Assembly (NCBI GenBank): GCA_022822665.1 | Contig: JAJEAR010000024.1 | Location: forward strand, 1-64,000 | Length of the DNA: 64,000 nt | Source of the DNA: Alphaproteobacteria bacterium | Lineage (GTDB): Bacteria; Pseudomonadota; Alphaproteobacteria; Thalassobaculales; Thalassobaculaceae | Direction of reading: 5' to 3' | Part shown: in pieces, positions 10,607 to 22,117 of the stretch | How positions within the stretch are numbered: the first letter of the stretch is position 1 | Layout: each line of letters begins with the position of its first letter | Program-made: the position numbers and the translations under genes | Notes under the pieces: model-generated | The model's input: only the letters and a program-made list of their open reading frames with translations | The model's database searches: none | What the model was told of the DNA's origin: nothing

Positions 10607-12538
10607 TCAGCTCCCCCCGGCCAGCAGGTACCAGGACACGATCGCGACGACGCCGATCATCATGGCAAACGCGTAGTGATAGACGTAGCCGCTCTGCAGC
10701 TGACCGGCCCGCCCGGCGAGCCGCCGGGTCAGCGCGGAGACCCCGTCGGGACCGAACCCGTCGATCACCGCGCCGTCGCCGCCCTTCCACAGGATTCGGC
10801 CAAGGCGAAGTGCGGGTCGCACCAGCAGGAAGTCGTAGAACTCGTCGAAGTACCACTTGTTGAGCAGGAACCGGTAGATCCCGCCGTAGCGTGTCACCAG
10901 CCAGCCCGGCCAGGACGGGCGCGCGCAATAGCAGAGCCAGGCGCCGGCGGTCCCGATCACGAACATGACTGTGGGCGCGAGGACCACCCAGAGCGGAACG
11001 TGGTGGGCGGCTTCGATGACCCGGTTGCCCTCGAGGACCAGCAGTGCCTTGTCCCAGAACGCGTCGAGCAGGTCACCGCCAAAGTACGGATAGGCAATCG
11101 CCCCGCCGAACACCGCGCCCGCGGCCAGTACACCCAGGGGAGCCAGCATCACCATCGGCGACTCGTGGATGTGCGACTGGACCTCCCGTGATGCCCGGCA
11201 CTCCCCGTGGAAGGTCATGAAGATCAGCCGCCAGCTGTACAACGCGGTCATGCCTGCACAGAGCACGCCGACCCAGAACGCGAACAGCCCCACACCGCTG
11301 CCGCTGGCAAAGGCCGACTCGAGGATCAGGTCCTTGGAGTAGAACCCGGCCATGAACGGGAAGCCGGTCAGCGACAGGGTGCCGATGATCATCAGCCAGT
11401 AGGTTGCCGGGATGCGCCGGCGCAGCCCGCCCATCAGGCGCATGTCCTGCTCGCCCGAAACCGCGTGGATCACCGACCCGGCGCCAAGGAACAGCAGCGC
11501 CTTGAAGAAGGCGTGGGTGTAGAGGTGGTAGATCCCCGCGGAATAGGCGGACACACCGCATGCGAAGAACATGTAGCCGAGCTGGGAGCAGGTCGAATAG
11601 GCGATCACCCGCTTGATGTCGTTCTGGCACAACCCGACCGTGGCCGCGAAGAACGCCGTGGCGGCTCCGACAACGGTGATGACCGCCAGGGTATCGGGAG
11701 CGTACTCCATCATCGGCGAGAGCCGCGCGACCATGAACACGCCCGCGGTGACCATGGTTGCGGCGTGGATCAGCGCCGAGACGGGTGTCGGGCCCTCCAT
11801 GGCGTCAGGCAGCCAGGTATGCAGGCCGAGCTGGGCCGACTTGCCCATGGCGCCGATGAACAGCAGGAGGGTCAGCACCGTGATGGCGTCGGCGCTGACG
11901 CCGAGAAACACCAGCTCGGTTCCCGCCCGGTCGGGGACGGCCTGGAATATCTCGTCGAGCACCACGGTGTCGAACAGCAGGTAGGTGCCGAAGATGCCGA
12001 GCGCGAATCCGAAGTCGCCGACACGGTTGACCAGGAACGCCTTGATGGCGGCGGCGTTGGCCGACGGGCGATGGTACCAGAACCCGATCAGCAGGTACGA
12101 GGCGAGCCCAACTCCTTCCCAGCCGAAGAACATCTGGACCAGGTTGTCGGCCGTCACCAGCATCAGCATCGCAAAGGTAAACAGCGACAGGTAGGCAAAG
12201 AACCGCGGCTGGTGCGGGTCGTCGTGCATGTAGCCGATGGAATAGACATGCACCATGGTCGAAACCACGGTGACAACCAGGACCATGACCGCGGTGAGGG
12301 TATCGAACTTCAGCGACCAGGAGGCGTTCAGGGTACCCGAGTCGATCCAGGTGAGCAGGTGCACGGTCCGCGGCGCGTCGAGAATAACCACCTCCCAGAA
12401 CAGGTACAGTCCCAGGATCATCGACAGTCCCATGGCGACGCAGGCGGTCAGACGGGCTCCCCTGGCTCCGATCAGCGGCGCACCGAAGCCGGCAATCAGC
12501 GCTCCGATCAACGGCAGGAAGACGATGGCGGAGTTCAT
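10607..12538 (-). CDS. nuoL: NADH-quinone oxidoreductase subunit L
   Basis: The distal proton-pumping membrane subunit of complex I, 643 residues, with the C-terminal lateral-helix extension that sets NuoL apart from M and N. Landmarks are [38 protein letters not shown] (TM5 Glu), [45 protein letters not shown], and [22 protein letters not shown]. The C-terminal third ([16 protein letters not shown] onward) is the amphipathic arm followed by the anchoring helix. It starts 7 bp after the nuoK stop. Confidence 0.97.
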   Translation of the reverse strand: MNSAIVFLPLIGALIAGFGAPLIGARGARLTACVAMGLSMILGLYLFWEVVILDAPRTVHLLTWIDSGTLNASWSLKFDTLTAVMVLVVTVVSTMVHVYSIGYMHDDPHQPRFFAYLSLFTFAMLMLVTADNLVQMFFGWEGVGLASYLLIGFWYHRPSANAAAIKAFLVNRVGDFGFALGIFGTYLLFDTVVLDEIFQAVPDRAGTELVFLGVSADAITVLTLLLFIGAMGKSAQLGLHTWLPDAMEGPTPVSALIHAATMVTAGVFMVARLSPMMEYAPDTLAVITVVGAATAFFAATVGLCQNDIKRVIAYSTCSQLGYMFFACGVSAYSAGIYHLYTHAFFKALLFLGAGSVIHAVSGEQDMRLMGGLRRRIPATYWLMIIGTLSLTGFPFMAGFYSKDLILESAFASGSGVGLFAFWVGVLCAGMTALYSWRLIFMTFHGECRASREVQSHIHESPMVMLAPLGVLAAGAVFGGAIAYPYFGGDLLDAFWDKALLVLEGNRVIEAAHHVPLWVVLAPTVMFVIGTAGAWLCYCARPSWPGWLVTRYGGIYRFLLNKWYFDEFYDFLLVRPALRLGRILWKGGDGAVIDGFGPDGVSALTRRLAGRAGQLQSGYVYHYAFAMMIGVVAIVSWYLLAGGS

Positions 12539-12545
12539 GCGCGCG

Positions 12546-12857
12546 TCACCCCTTCATCATGTTGATGTCTTCCACCGCGATCGAGCCGCGGTTCCGGAAG
12601 TAGACGACGAGGATGGCGAGACCGATTGCGGCCTCGGCGGCCGCAACGGTCAGCACGAACAGTGCAAACACCTGCCCGGTCAGGTTTTCGAGCCAGGCTG
12701 AAAATGCGACAAGGTTGATGTTGACCGCCAGGAGCATCAGCTCGATCGACATCAGGATCGTGATCACGTTTTTCCGGTTCAGGAAGATCCCGAAGATGCC
12801 GAGCGTAAAGAGGATCGCCGCGACGGTCAGGTAGTGGCCGAGTCCGATCTGCCACAT
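12546..12857 (-). CDS. nuoK: NADH-quinone oxidoreductase subunit K
   Basis: A 103-residue, three-helix membrane subunit of complex I linking the quinone module to the pumps. The two essential buried glutamates are present: Glu39 in [11 protein letters not shown] and Glu75 in [12 protein letters not shown]. The terminal VEDINMMKG is typical of proteobacterial NuoK. The start lies 2 bp downstream of the nuoJ stop, so translation is probably coupled. Length and spacing are normal. Confidence 0.97.
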   Translation of the reverse strand: MWQIGLGHYLTVAAILFTLGIFGIFLNRKNVITILMSIELMLLAVNINLVAFSAWLENLTGQVFALFVLTVAAAEAAIGLAILVVYFRNRGSIAVEDINMMKG

Positions 12858-12859
12858 GA

Positions 12860-13474
12860 TCAGACTCCCTCGCCGCGGTTGACCTGCACCACATCGACCG
12901 CCTCGGCCCGGGTCCTTGCCAGCTGGGCGCCGATGCGCTGACGCCGCACTCCCTCCCTAGACCTGAGCGTGAGCACGATCGCCCCGATCATCGCGATCAG
13001 CAGGATCACCCCCGCTGCCTGGAACAGGTAGACGTAGCGCGTATACAGGATCTGTCCCAACGCATGGGTGTTCGGAATATCCGACGGCGGCGGCATGGCC
13101 ACGGCACCGGTGCCGGCCGCCTCCGGCGCGATGGTCCAGGCGGCGAGCACGAACAGCAGCTCGATCACCAGGATGACGCCGATGAGTGCGCCGATCGGCA
13201 GGTATTCCATGAACCCCTGCCTGAGTTCGACGAAGTTGATGTCGAGCATCATGACCACGAACAGGAACAGCACGGCCACCGCCCCGACGTAGACCACCAC
13301 CAGAATCATGGCGAGGAACTCGGCGCCGAGCAGCACGAACAGGCCGGCGGCGTTGAAGAATGCCAGGATGAGGTAGAGCACCGAATGCACCGGGTTGCGC
13401 GATGCCACAACCATGACACCGGCCGCGATGGTCACGATGGAAAACGCGTAGAAGGCCAGTGCCTCGACGATCAT
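12860..13474 (-). CDS. nuoJ: NADH-quinone oxidoreductase subunit J
   Basis: A 204-residue membrane subunit of complex I with about five hydrophobic helices. The third contains the conserved [27 protein letters not shown] stretch with the pi-bulge that takes part in quinone-coupled gating. The last ~35 residues after the final helix are polar and Arg-rich, as in other alphaproteobacterial NuoJ. The ATG at 13474 precedes the first helix directly. It lies 48 bp after the nuoI stop, one of the larger gaps inside the operon. Confidence 0.96.
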   Translation of the reverse strand: MIVEALAFYAFSIVTIAAGVMVVASRNPVHSVLYLILAFFNAAGLFVLLGAEFLAMILVVVYVGAVAVLFLFVVMMLDINFVELRQGFMEYLPIGALIGVILVIELLFVLAAWTIAPEAAGTGAVAMPPPSDIPNTHALGQILYTRYVYLFQAAGVILLIAMIGAIVLTLRSREGVRRQRIGAQLARTRAEAVDVVQVNRGEGV

Positions 13475-13522
13475 CTCGATCCCCCGGAAATCCGGTTTCC
13501 TGCCGTCCCGGCGACAGCTGCT

Positions 13523-14008
13523 TCAGCGGTACGGTGCATCGCTGGCAAGGTTGCGCGCGATCTGCTCTTCCCACCGGTCCCCGTTCGCGAGCAGCCGGTC
13601 CTTGTTGTAGAACAGCTCTTCGCGGGTCTCGGTCGCGAATTCGAAGTTCGGACCCTCGACGATGGCGTCGACCGGACAGGCCTCCTGGCAGAAGCCGCAG
13701 TAGATGCATTTGGTCATGTCGATGTCGTAGCGGGTGGTCCGGCGGCTGCCGTCGGCGCGGGGCTCGGCCTCGATGGTGATCGCCTGGGCCGGACAGATCG
13801 CCTCGCACAGCTTGCAGGCGATGCACCGCTCCTCGCCATTCGGGTAGCGCCGCAGCGCGTGCTCACCGCGAAACCGGGGGCTCAAGGGCCCCTTCTCGTA
13901 GGGATAGTTGATGGTGACCTTGCGCCTGAAGAAGTACTTCAGGGTCAGGTACAGGCCCGAGACCAGCTCTGACAGCAGCAGGGCCCGACCGCTCCGGATC
14001 AGTTCCAT
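13523..14008 (-). CDS. nuoI: NADH-quinone oxidoreductase subunit I (2x[4Fe-4S])
   Basis: A 161-residue peripheral-arm subunit carrying clusters N6a and N6b, which pass electrons to the N2 cluster in NuoB. Two complete ferredoxin motifs are visible: [12 protein letters not shown] and [12 protein letters not shown]. The N-terminal hydrophobic/amphipathic helix ([18 protein letters not shown]) anchors the protein at the membrane. [17 protein letters not shown] is the usual lead-in to the first cluster. It lies between nuoH and nuoJ with 32- and 48-bp gaps. Confidence 0.97.
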   Translation of the reverse strand: MELIRSGRALLLSELVSGLYLTLKYFFRRKVTINYPYEKGPLSPRFRGEHALRRYPNGEERCIACKLCEAICPAQAITIEAEPRADGSRRTTRYDIDMTKCIYCGFCQEACPVDAIVEGPNFEFATETREELFYNKDRLLANGDRWEEQIARNLASDAPYR

Positions 14009-14040
14009 GATCGCCTCCCCTCACCGGCCCGGCGCACCGG

Positions 14041-15060
14041 CTAGCCGATCGTGTCCGGAACCAGGTCGAACATCACCAGCACTCCGGCGGTGAACGCGAC
14101 CCAGAACAACGAAAATGGCAGAAACACCTTCCAACCCAGCCGCATCAGCTGGTCGTAGCGGTAGCGCGGAAATGTTGCCCGCACCCACAGGAAGAAGAAC
14201 AGCACGAACGCGATCTTGGCGGCGAACCAGATCGGTCCGGGGATCCAGTTGAACGGTGCGATGTCGAACGGCGGCAACCAGCCGCCGAGGAACAGGATGA
14301 CGGTTATCGCGCTCATCAGGATCATGTTCGCGTACTCGCCGATGAAGAACAGCGCGAAGCTCATCGACGAGTATTCGACGAAGTATCCCGCTACCAGTTC
14401 CGACTCCCCCTCGGGCAGGTCGAACGGTGCCCGGTTGGTCTCGGCGAGTGCCGAGACGAAGAAGATGACGAACATCGGCAGCAGCGGGATCGCGAACCAG
14501 ACCGTTCGCTGTGCCTCCACGATATCGCTCAGGTTGAGCGAGCCGACGCACAGCAGCACCGTGATGATCACGAACCCGATCGAGACCTCGTAGGAGACCA
14601 TCTGCGCGGCCGAGCGCAGGGCTCCGAGAAAGGCGTACTTGGAGTTCGAGGCCCAGCCGGCCATGATCACGCCGTAGACGCCGAGAGAGGAGATCGCGAA
14701 CAGGTAGAGGACACCGACATTGATGTCGGCCAGCACCAGGCCCGGTCCGAACGGAATCACCGCCCAGGCGACGAGGCTGAGGATGAAGGTCAGCATCGGC
14801 GCCAGGGTGAAGATCAGCCTGTTGGCGCCCGCAGGCAGGATGGTCTCCTTGACCAGCATCTTCACCCCGTCCGCCAGCGGCTGCAGCAGGCCGAACGGCC
14901 CGACCACGTTCGGACCCCGGCGCAGCTGCATGGCGGCGATGACCTTGCGTTCGAAGTAGGTCAGGTAGGCTACCGACACCAGCAGCGGGACCAGGATCGC
15001 CAGGATCTGGGCGACGATGATCGCGGTCGGCACCACGTAATCGTACAGGAACACGTTCAT
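14041..15060 (-). CDS. nuoH: NADH-quinone oxidoreductase subunit H
   Basis: The 339-residue membrane subunit that forms much of the quinone chamber, with eight or nine hydrophobic helices. The [21 protein letters not shown] loop, [26 protein letters not shown] and [27 protein letters not shown] (the acidic E-channel loop) are all intact. These charged segments couple quinone reduction to proton translocation in known structures. It follows nuoG by 28 bp. Confidence 0.97.
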   Translation of the reverse strand: MNVFLYDYVVPTAIIVAQILAILVPLLVSVAYLTYFERKVIAAMQLRRGPNVVGPFGLLQPLADGVKMLVKETILPAGANRLIFTLAPMLTFILSLVAWAVIPFGPGLVLADINVGVLYLFAISSLGVYGVIMAGWASNSKYAFLGALRSAAQMVSYEVSIGFVIITVLLCVGSLNLSDIVEAQRTVWFAIPLLPMFVIFFVSALAETNRAPFDLPEGESELVAGYFVEYSSMSFALFFIGEYANMILMSAITVILFLGGWLPPFDIAPFNWIPGPIWFAAKIAFVLFFFLWVRATFPRYRYDQLMRLGWKVFLPFSLFWVAFTAGVLVMFDLVPDTIG

Positions 15061-15088
15061 TGCGCATGCAACCCCGCGGTCACCGGCA

Positions 15089-17137
15089 TCACGCCGCCTC
15101 CCCCATGCCGAAGACCTCGGTGCATTCGGCCATCACCGCCGAACACCGGCTGATCGGGTCGGTCATGTAGAAATTGGCGATCGCGGCCCCGAACGGCAGC
15201 GCGTCGACCGGTCCCCCGGTTCCGAACGGCCGCCATTCGGCCGGCTGCGGCCGGTCGAGCGCGGCGAAGACCGGATGCGCGGCCACCAGGGCCCGGCGCA
15301 GGTCTCCCAGGCTGTCATACTCCAGCCGCCGGCCGAGACGCTCGGACAGGGCCCGGATGATGCGCCAGTCCTCCCGCGCCTGCCCGGGCGGGAACGCGGC
15401 CTGGACCCCGGCCTGCACGCGGCCCTCTGTATTGACGTAGAGCCCGTCCTTTTCGGTGTAGGCGGCCCCTGGAAGGATCACGTCGGCCCGGTGCGCGCCC
15501 CGGTCGCCGTGATGGCCCTGGTAGACCACGAAGGTGTCGCCGGGCAGGTCGCCGGCGATTTCGTCGGCGCCGAGCAGCCAGAGCAGGTCCAGGCTTCCGT
15601 CCGCCACTCCCTCGATGATGCCTGCAAGGTCGCGCCCGCCGGCCGTGGGAACGAACCCGAGGTCCAGCGCACCGACGCGGGACGCGGCGGTGTGCAGCAC
15701 GTTGAACCCGTTCCATTCCCCGCGCACCATCCCGAAGGCCTCGGCAATGGACCGTCCGAGCGCATGAACCGCCGCCCCGTCCTCGCGTGCGAGCGCGGCC
15801 ATGCCGAGCACCAGCATCGGAGACCCGGCCCGGCGCAGCACCTCGGCAAATGCGTGTTCACCCTCGAGGATCCGCGACAGCACGTCGGGAGTATCCCCGA
15901 GGTGCCGGTACGGGTAGCTGAGATCGTGGTGCTCACCGACAAGCCCGATCTCGAGCCCGCCCGCGAGCCAGCGCTTGCGGATGCGTGCATTGAGCACCGG
16001 CGCTTCCCGGCGCGGGTTGGTTCCCGCCAGCAGGATCGCGTCCGCGCTCTCGATGCCGGCGATGGTGGTGTTGAACAGGTAGCCGGCCCGCGCCGACGGG
16101 TCGAGGCGGGCACCGTCCTGGCGGCACTCGAGGTGGGGGGATCCCAGTGCCGTCATCAGTTGCTTCAGCGCGAACATCGACTCGACATCGCACTGGTCGC
16201 CGACGACGGCGGCAATCCGCTCGCCGGCGAGGCCCCCGAGCCTTTCGGCAATGGCATCGAACGCCTCCTGCCAGTCGACCGGGACCAGGCGCCCCTCGCG
16301 GCGCAGGTACGGCCGGTCGAGCCGCTGGCGCTTCAAACCGTCACAGGCAAACCGGGTCTTGTCGGAAATCCACTCCTCGTTGACCTCCTCGTGGGTACGG
16401 GGCAACACCCGGAGCACGTCGGACCCGCGGGTGTCGACCCTGATACTTGATCCCACCGCGTCCATCACGTCGACGGTTTCGGTCCTGGTCAGCTCCCACG
16501 GCCGCGACACGAAGGCATAGGGTCCCGAGGTCAGCGCGCCGACCGGGCACAGGTCGATCACGTTTCCCGACAGCTCGGAGGCGAGCGCCTTTTCGAGATA
16601 GGTGGTGATCTCCATGGTTTCGCCACGCCCGAGCGCCCCGAGATCGCTCACGCCTGCCACCTCGGTGGAGAACCGCACGCAGCGTGTGCAGTGGATACAG
16701 CGGGTCATCACCGTCTTGATCAGCGGGCCCATGTCCTTGTCTTCAACCGCCCGCTTGTTCTCGGCATACCGGCTCGAATGATGACCGTAGCCCATGGCCT
16801 GGTCCTGCAGGTCGCACTCGCCCCCCTGGTCGCAGATCGGGCAGTCGAGGGGATGATTGATCAGCAGGAATTCCATGACGCCGTGCCGGGCCTGGCGGAC
16901 CATGTCGCTGTCGGTCCGAATCTCCTGGTTATCCATCGCGGGAAGGGCGCAGCTCGCCTGCGGCTTGGGTGGCCCCGGACTGACCTCGACCAGGCACATG
17001 CGGCAGTTGCCGGCAATCGACAGCCGCTCGTGGTAGCAGAACCGCGGAATCTCCTTGCCCGCGGCCTCGCAGGCCTGCAGGACGGTCGCCCCGGCCGGAA
17101 CCTCGACCTCGACCCCGTCTACCTTCAGCTTCGGCAT
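15089..17137 (-). CDS. nuoG: NADH-quinone oxidoreductase subunit G
   Basis: A 682-residue peripheral-arm subunit with a ferredoxin-type N-terminus and a molybdopterin-oxidoreductase-like C-terminus without active-site function. Cluster motifs in order are [19 protein letters not shown] plus a later Cys ([2Fe-2S], N1b), [17 protein letters not shown] (His-ligated N5) and [18 protein letters not shown] (N4). The additional Cys set for cluster N7, present in E. coli NuoG, is absent, and the protein is ~220 residues shorter than the E. coli one. This is the alphaproteobacterial/mitochondrial type. It lies 36 bp after nuoF. Confidence 0.97.
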   Translation of the reverse strand: MPKLKVDGVEVEVPAGATVLQACEAAGKEIPRFCYHERLSIAGNCRMCLVEVSPGPPKPQASCALPAMDNQEIRTDSDMVRQARHGVMEFLLINHPLDCPICDQGGECDLQDQAMGYGHHSSRYAENKRAVEDKDMGPLIKTVMTRCIHCTRCVRFSTEVAGVSDLGALGRGETMEITTYLEKALASELSGNVIDLCPVGALTSGPYAFVSRPWELTRTETVDVMDAVGSSIRVDTRGSDVLRVLPRTHEEVNEEWISDKTRFACDGLKRQRLDRPYLRREGRLVPVDWQEAFDAIAERLGGLAGERIAAVVGDQCDVESMFALKQLMTALGSPHLECRQDGARLDPSARAGYLFNTTIAGIESADAILLAGTNPRREAPVLNARIRKRWLAGGLEIGLVGEHHDLSYPYRHLGDTPDVLSRILEGEHAFAEVLRRAGSPMLVLGMAALAREDGAAVHALGRSIAEAFGMVRGEWNGFNVLHTAASRVGALDLGFVPTAGGRDLAGIIEGVADGSLDLLWLLGADEIAGDLPGDTFVVYQGHHGDRGAHRADVILPGAAYTEKDGLYVNTEGRVQAGVQAAFPPGQAREDWRIIRALSERLGRRLEYDSLGDLRRALVAAHPVFAALDRPQPAEWRPFGTGGPVDALPFGAAIANFYMTDPISRCSAVMAECTEVFGMGEAA

Positions 17138-17173
17138 GCTGTCCCCCGGGCTCTGACTGCCTGTTGCCGGCGT

Positions 17174-18472
17174 TCAGTCCGCCGCCTCGACACTGGTCGC
17201 GGACTTCCGCCGGCGGATCCGGTCCTCGACCTCGTCACGGAAATGCGCCAGCAACCCCTGGATCGGCCAGGCGGCCGCATCGCCGAGGGCGCAGATGGTG
17301 TGGCCCTCCACCTGCCGGGTTACCTGCTCCAGCACGTCGATTTCCTCGGGTTCGGCGTCTCCCGTCACCAGGCGCTCCATGACCCGCCACATCCAGCCGC
17401 TGCCCTCCCGGCACGGCGTGCACTGTCCGCAACTCTCGTGCTTGTAGAAGTACGACAGCCTGGCGATCGCGCGGATGATGTCGGTCTCGCGGTTCATCAC
17501 GATCACCGCCGCGGTCCCGAGTCCCGAGCGCACTGCCATCAGCGAGTCAAAGTCCATCAGGATGTTGTCGCAGATCGACTTGGGGATACAGCGGACCGAA
17601 GAGCCGCCGGGAATGACGGCGAGCAGGTTGTCCCAGCCCCCGATCACACCGCCCGCATGCCGGTCGATGAGCTCCCGCAGCGGGATACCCATCTCTTCCT
17701 CGACATTGCACGGATTGTTGACGTGCCCGGAAATGCAGAAAAGCTTGGTGCCGGTGTTACGCTCGCGTCCGAGGCCGGCGAACCATTCCGGACCGCGGCG
17801 CAGGATTTCGGGAACCACGGCGATGCTCTCGACGTTGTTGACAGTCGATGGACAGCCGTACAGCCCGACCGCGGCCGGAAATGGCGGCTTCAGCCGCGGT
17901 TGCCCCTTCTTGCCCTCGAGGCTCTCGAGCAGTGCCGTCTCCTCGCCGCAGATGTAGGCGCCGGCACCCCGGTGCAGGATGATGTCGATGTCGTAGCCGC
18001 TTGCACAGGCGTTCCGCCCCACGAGACCCGCCTCGTAGGCCTGGTCGATGGCCGCCTGCAGGCGGCGCGCCTCGCTGACGAACTCGCCACGGATGTAGAT
18101 GTAGGCCGCGCTGGCGCGCATGGCGTAGCCGGCGATCACGCAGCCTTCGATCAGCTTGTGGGGATCGTTGCGGAGGATTTCCCGGTCCTTGCAGGTCCCC
18201 GGCTCGCTTTCGTCGGCATTGACGATCAGGTAATGCGGCTTCTCGCCGACCTCCCTGGGCATGAACGACCACTTCAGCCCGGTGGGAAAGCCGGCCCCGC
18301 CCCTGCCACGCAGTCCCGACGCCTTGACCTTCTCGACGATATCCTCCGGAGACTGGCTCAGGATCTCCCGCGTCGTGCTCCAGTCGCCGCGACCGCGGGC
18401 GGCGTCCAGTCCCCAGTCGAACCAGCCGTACAGGTTGGTGAAGATGCGATCCCTGTCGTCGAGCATCGTCAC
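17174..18472 (-). CDS. nuoF: NADH-quinone oxidoreductase subunit F
   Basis: The 432-residue NADH- and FMN-binding subunit at the tip of complex I. Motifs are [13 protein letters not shown] (NADH/FMN loop), [15 protein letters not shown] (FMN), [20 protein letters not shown], and [11 protein letters not shown] with a later Cys for the N3 [4Fe-4S] cluster. The annotated GTG at 18472 overlaps the nuoE stop; an ATG at 18466 would remove two residues. Length is typical. Electrons pass from here to the NuoE/NuoG clusters. Confidence 0.97.
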   Translation of the reverse strand: MTMLDDRDRIFTNLYGWFDWGLDAARGRGDWSTTREILSQSPEDIVEKVKASGLRGRGGAGFPTGLKWSFMPREVGEKPHYLIVNADESEPGTCKDREILRNDPHKLIEGCVIAGYAMRASAAYIYIRGEFVSEARRLQAAIDQAYEAGLVGRNACASGYDIDIILHRGAGAYICGEETALLESLEGKKGQPRLKPPFPAAVGLYGCPSTVNNVESIAVVPEILRRGPEWFAGLGRERNTGTKLFCISGHVNNPCNVEEEMGIPLRELIDRHAGGVIGGWDNLLAVIPGGSSVRCIPKSICDNILMDFDSLMAVRSGLGTAAVIVMNRETDIIRAIARLSYFYKHESCGQCTPCREGSGWMWRVMERLVTGDAEPEEIDVLEQVTRQVEGHTICALGDAAAWPIQGLLAHFRDEVEDRIRRRKSATSVEAAD

Positions 18473-19098
18473 CCTCCCTCGCGGCCCGGCGAAGCCGGCC
18501 GCAGGCTTGTCAGCGTCGTCGCGCCCGCACTGCTTTCAGAAAGGTTGCGCCCGGCCATCGAACCCGGGGGCGGCGGTTCGCCGCGCCTGAGCGCATCGAG
18601 CAGTTCCCCGGTGCTCTCGTAGTCGAGATCCTCGTAGTAGTCGTCGTTGACCTGCAGGATCGGGGCATTCACGCAGGCGCCCAGGCACTCGACCTCGAGC
18701 AGGCTGAACATGCCGTCCCCTGTCGAACCGTGGTTCCCGATCCCGAGCCGGTCGCGGATGCAGCGCATGACCTGGTCCGAGCCACGCAGCCAGCACGGCG
18801 TCGTGGTACAGGCCTGCAGGTAGTACCGGCCGACCGGCTTCAGGTTGAACATGGTGTAGAAGGTCGCTACCTCGAGAACCCGGATCGGCGGCATGTCGAG
18901 GCGCTCGGCCACCGTCTCGACCGCCTTCAGCGGCAGCCAGTTGTCGTTCTGGCGCTGGGCCAGGTCGAGCAGCGGGATGACGGCACTTGCCTGGCGTCCC
19001 GGCGGATACCGGGCGATGATCTCGTCGACCCGCGCCGCGTTCTCGGGGGTGAATTCCCAGTTCGCGGGCTGCTCCTCGGCAAATTCGTGGCCGCTCAC
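18469..19098 (-). CDS. nuoE: NADH-quinone oxidoreductase subunit E
   Basis: A 209-residue thioredoxin-like [2Fe-2S] (N1a) subunit of the NADH-oxidising module. The ligand Cys residues occur as [12 protein letters not shown] and [10 protein letters not shown]. The N-terminal helical region ([20 protein letters not shown]) is family-typical. The C-terminal ~35 residues form a Pro/Gly/Ser-rich tail without recognisable motif, as often found in alphaproteobacterial NuoE. It is coupled by ATGA overlap to nuoD upstream and by a 4-bp overlap to nuoF downstream. Confidence 0.96.
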   Translation of the reverse strand: MSGHEFAEEQPANWEFTPENAARVDEIIARYPPGRQASAVIPLLDLAQRQNDNWLPLKAVETVAERLDMPPIRVLEVATFYTMFNLKPVGRYYLQACTTTPCWLRGSDQVMRCIRDRLGIGNHGSTGDGMFSLLEVECLGACVNAPILQVNDDYYEDLDYESTGELLDALRRGEPPPPGSMAGRNLSESSAGATTLTSLRPASPGREGG

Positions 19099-20273
19099 CG
19101 GTCGATCTCCCCGAATACGATGTCAAGTGACCCGATGATGGCGACGGTATCCGCCAGCATGTGACCCCGCGACAGGAAGTCCATCGCCGACATGAAGGCA
19201 AAGCCGGGTGCGCGGATCTTGCACCGGTACGGCCGGTTGGTGCCGTCCGCCACCAGGTAGACCCCGAATTCGCCCTTCGGCGCCTCGACCGCCGTATAGG
19301 TCTCGCCGGCCGGCACGTGATAGCCCTCGGTATAGAGCTTGAAGTGGTGGATCAGCGCCTCCATCGACCGCTTCATCTCGCCCCTGGGCGGCGGCGAGAT
19401 CTTGCGATCGGTGGTCTTCACCGGCCCGTCCGGCATGCGCTCGATGCACTGTGAGATGATCCGCAGGCTCTGGCGCAGTTCTTCCACCCGGACCAGGTAG
19501 CGCGCGTAGCAGTCGCCGGTCCTGCCTATCGGGACATCGAAGGACATCTCGTCGTAGGCGTCGTAGGGCTGCGACTTGCGCAGGTCCCACGGCACGCCGC
19601 TCGCCCGCAGGCACGGCCCGGTAAACCCGAGGCTCTGGGCCTCCGCCTCGCTGACCACGCCGATGTCGACGGTGCGCTGCTTGAAGATCCGGTTGTTGGT
19701 CAGCAGGCTCTCCAGGTCGTCGACAAAGGACGGGAACCGCTCGGCCCACCGCCCGATGTCGTCAAGCAGTCCCGCCGGCAGGTCCTGGTTCACCCCGCCC
19801 GGGCGGAAGTAGGCGGCATGCAGCCGGGCCCCCGACGCGCGTTCGTAGAACTCCATCAGGTGCTCGCGTTCCTCGAAACCCCACAGCAGCGGCGTCATCG
19901 CACCGACATCGAGCGCGAAGGTGGTGATGTTCAGGATGTGGTTGAGAACCCGTGAGAGCTCGGCGTACAGCACCCGGATGTAGCGGGCGCGGCGCGGAAT
20001 CTCCAGCCCGAGCAGCCGCTCGACCGCAAGCGCGAAGGCGTGCTCCTGCGACATGGGCGAGACGTAGTCGAGGCGGTCGAAATAGGGAACGGCCTGCAGG
20101 TAGGTCTTGTGTTCGATCAGTTTCTCGGTGCCGCGGTGAAGCAGGCCGATATGGGGGTCGGCGCGTTCGACGACCTCGCCGTCCATTTCCAGTACCAGCC
20201 GGAGCACGCCGTGCGCCGCCGGATGCTGGGGGCCGAAGTTCAGCGTCAGCGGCTTGATGCTGGTCTCGGCCAT
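19095..20273 (-). CDS. nuoD: NADH-quinone oxidoreductase subunit D
   Basis: The 392-residue 49-kDa subunit that lines the quinone-binding site with NuoB. It opens with [25 protein letters not shown], whose His and neighbouring residues contact the quinone head group. [23 protein letters not shown] and the C-terminal DIVFGEIDR are diagnostic. The ATG at 20273 overlaps the nuoC stop (ATGA); an in-frame upstream Met would extend into nuoC and was rejected. NuoC and NuoD are separate proteins here, not fused as in E. coli. Confidence 0.97.
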   Translation of the reverse strand: MAETSIKPLTLNFGPQHPAAHGVLRLVLEMDGEVVERADPHIGLLHRGTEKLIEHKTYLQAVPYFDRLDYVSPMSQEHAFALAVERLLGLEIPRRARYIRVLYAELSRVLNHILNITTFALDVGAMTPLLWGFEEREHLMEFYERASGARLHAAYFRPGGVNQDLPAGLLDDIGRWAERFPSFVDDLESLLTNNRIFKQRTVDIGVVSEAEAQSLGFTGPCLRASGVPWDLRKSQPYDAYDEMSFDVPIGRTGDCYARYLVRVEELRQSLRIISQCIERMPDGPVKTTDRKISPPPRGEMKRSMEALIHHFKLYTEGYHVPAGETYTAVEAPKGEFGVYLVADGTNRPYRCKIRAPGFAFMSAMDFLSRGHMLADTVAIIGSLDIVFGEIDR

Positions 20274-20920
20274 CAGTCCTCCCCGGTCCCGGACTGCGGG
20301 GAGAGAACAGCCCGGGCCCCTTCCCACGGGCTCTCGAAGTCAAAGTCCCTGAAGTCCTGGACCAGGTTGACCGGCTCGTAGATCACCCGTTTCTGTTCGT
20401 CGTCGTAGCGGACCTCGACCGTTCCGGTGAGCGGGAAGTCCTTGCGCATCGGGTGGCCCTCGAAACCGTAGTCGGTCAGCAGCCGGCGCAGGTCCGGATG
20501 ATCGGAGAAGAAAATCCCGTACATGTCCCAGGCCTCGCGCTCGTTCCACTCCGCGGAGCGGAACAGGCCGGTTGCGGTCGGCACCGGGGTTTCCTCGTCG
20601 GTCGCGACCTTCACCCGGACCCTGAGATTGTGACGGATGCTGAGCAGGTTGTAGACAACCTCGAAACGCTGTTCACGGTCGGGCCAGTCCACCCCGCACA
20701 GGTCGACAAGGATGCCGAACAGGCACTGGGAGTCGGTGCGCAGGAACCGCAGCACCTCCAGCACGTTGTCCGGCCCGGTCCGCAGCGAGAGTTCGGACCC
20801 CGACCACTCCACCGTCTCGAGTTGCTCGTGCAGCGCATCGGCCAGGTAATCGGCCAGTTCCCGCGGCAAGAGGACGGGCCGGTCTCCAGCCATGGCGTCG
20901 GCGTCTCCGGCGGGTGTCAC
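20273..20920 (-). CDS. nuoC: NADH-quinone oxidoreductase subunit C
   Basis: The 215-residue 30-kDa subunit of the connecting arm. The C-terminal signature [43 protein letters not shown] is present here as [15 protein letters not shown], then FSDHPDLRR and [12 protein letters not shown]. The GTG at 20920 overlaps the nuoB stop (GTGA); an ATG nine codons downstream is an alternative start. It has no cofactor and stabilises the quinone module. Overlaps on both sides indicate coupled translation. Confidence 0.96.
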   Translation of the reverse strand: MTPAGDADAMAGDRPVLLPRELADYLADALHEQLETVEWSGSELSLRTGPDNVLEVLRFLRTDSQCLFGILVDLCGVDWPDREQRFEVVYNLLSIRHNLRVRVKVATDEETPVPTATGLFRSAEWNEREAWDMYGIFFSDHPDLRRLLTDYGFEGHPMRKDFPLTGTVEVRYDDEQKRVIYEPVNLVQDFRDFDFESPWEGARAVLSPQSGTGED

Positions 20921-21465
20921 CGTGCGATCGTCCCGGTCCGGCGGATCTTGCGCTGCAGCTGCATCAGCCCGTAGAGCAGTGCCTCGGCGGTCGGCGGGCA
21001 GCCGGGGACGTAGACGTCGACCGGGACGATCCGGTCACAGCCGCGCACGACGGAATAGGAGTAGTGGTAATAGCCGCCGCCGTTGGCGCACGATCCCATG
21101 GAGACGACCCAGCGGGGTTCCGCCATCTGGTCGTAGACCTTGCGCAGCGCCGGCGCCATCTTGTTGGTGAGTGTCCCGGCGACGATCATCACGTCGGACT
21201 GCCGGGGGCTGGGCCGGAAAATCATGCCGAACCGGTCAAGGTCGTAGCGGCTGGCGGCGGAGTGCATCATTTCCACCGCGCAGCAGGCAAGTCCGAAGGT
21301 CATCGGCCACAACGAGCCGCTGCGCGCCCAGTTGAACAGCTTGTCGGCCTGGGCGACCACGAAACCGCGCTCGCGCAGTTCGTCGCCGACGGCGCCGAGA
21401 ATGGCGTCCTGGTCGGCACCGGGCGGGACCGGGCGGTCGATACCGGCAATACCTGTCACTCCCAT
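20917..21465 (-). CDS. nuoB: NADH-quinone oxidoreductase subunit B
   Basis: The 182-residue subunit holding the terminal [4Fe-4S] cluster N2, the electron donor to quinone. The adjacent Cys pair in [12 protein letters not shown], the Cys in [19 protein letters not shown] and the Cys in [18 protein letters not shown] are the four ligands. The ATG at 21465 overlaps the end of nuoA by 10 bp and gives the usual length. A much longer upstream frame is nuoA read out of frame and was rejected. Confidence 0.97.
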   Translation of the reverse strand: MGVTGIAGIDRPVPPGADQDAILGAVGDELRERGFVVAQADKLFNWARSGSLWPMTFGLACCAVEMMHSAASRYDLDRFGMIFRPSPRQSDVMIVAGTLTNKMAPALRKVYDQMAEPRWVVSMGSCANGGGYYHYSYSVVRGCDRIVPVDVYVPGCPPTAEALLYGLMQLQRKIRRTGTIAR

Positions 21466-21821
21466 TCCAGCGCTCCCTTCTTCCACTCGTAGACAAAACC
21501 CACGGTCAGGATGGCAAGGAACAGCATCATCGACCAGAAGCCGAACAGGCCGATCGAGCCGAGCGAGGCCGCCCAGGGAAACAGGAACGCGACCTCGAGG
21601 TCGAAGATGATGAACAGGATGGCGACCAGGTAGAACCGCACGTCGAACTGGCCGCGGGAATCGGTGAATGCCTCGAAACCGCACTCGTAAGCGGACAGCT
21701 TTTCCGAGTCCGGACGCTGGACGGCGATGACGAGCGACGCGATCACCGCGGCCGCGGCCATGCCGACGGCAATTCCGAGAAAGATCAGGATCGGAAGGTA
21801 TTCTGCAAGCAACGCAGTCAT
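21456..21821 (-). CDS. nuoA: NADH-quinone oxidoreductase subunit A
   Basis: The 121-residue, three-helix membrane subunit at the start of the complex I operon. The loop [12 protein letters not shown] carries the conserved Cys of the TM1-TM2 loop near the quinone site. [24 protein letters not shown] is the typical second helix with Asp and Glu. It is the first gene of the 14-gene set, which is present in the standard order A-B-C-D-E-F-G-H-I-J-K-L-M-N without inserted genes. A candidate promoter lies about 80 bp upstream. Confidence 0.97.
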   Translation of the reverse strand: MTALLAEYLPILIFLGIAVGMAAAAVIASLVIAVQRPDSEKLSAYECGFEAFTDSRGQFDVRFYLVAILFIIFDLEVAFLFPWAASLGSIGLFGFWSMMLFLAILTVGFVYEWKKGALEWE

Positions 21822-21897
21822 TGAAGCTCTCTATCCGTCCGGCGGCGACCCTGAACCGCCTCGCTCGTCGCACCTGGCGCAGGCCAACGACGGCCGG

Positions 21898-21926
21898 ACT
21901 ATACTGCGCGCCACCTGTCCGGGGAA
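21898..21926 (-). promoter_or_regulatory. Predicted sigma-70-type promoter of the nuo operon
   Basis: Read on the minus strand, TTCCCC (21926-21921), a 17-bp spacer and TATAGT (21903-21898; five of six matches to TATAAT) lie between tRNA-Asp and nuoA. The predicted transcript would begin near 21891, about 70 bases before the nuoA ATG. The -35 box is weak. This is a pattern match, not a demonstrated start site. Confidence 0.45.
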
Positions 21927-21972
21927 CCCCGCCGGCATCTGGCGCCAGGCCCGCAAACGGGATCGGAAATTC

Positions 21973-22049
21973 TGGCGGGAGTGACGGGACTCGAACCCGC
22001 GGCCTCTGGCGTGACAGGCCAGCGCTCTAACCAACTGAGCTACACCCCC
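21973..22049 (-). tRNA. tRNA-Asp (GTC)
   Basis: A 77-nt cloverleaf on the minus strand. The acceptor GGGGGTG pairs with CACTCCC (one G-U). The D arm is GCTC..GAGC, the anticodon loop CTGTCAC gives GTC, and the T arm contains GGTTCGAGTCC. The discriminator is G73, as expected for tRNA-Asp, and CCA is encoded. It lies upstream of nuoA. Confidence 0.97.
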
Positions 22050-22089
22050 GCGACGCGCCTCCGGCCCCGGGGGCCGGCTGGCCGGGTTT

Positions 22090-22117
22090 CCTATCGAATC
22101 ACGCGCGCTCCTGTCAA
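22090..22117 (-). promoter_or_regulatory. Predicted promoter of tRNA-Asp
   Basis: On the minus strand, a perfect TTGACA (22117-22112), a 16-bp spacer and GATAGG (22095-22090) precede the tRNA-Asp 5' end by about 40 bases. The consensus -35 with a poor -10 resembles the tRNA-His promoter region in this window. Confidence 0.5.

Noticed and set aside
7422..12565. Long plus-strand frames opposite nuoN, nuoM and nuoL
   Set aside because: Strongly His/Gln/Arg/Asp-rich products opposite well-supported membrane proteins; no ribosome-binding sites or known domains.
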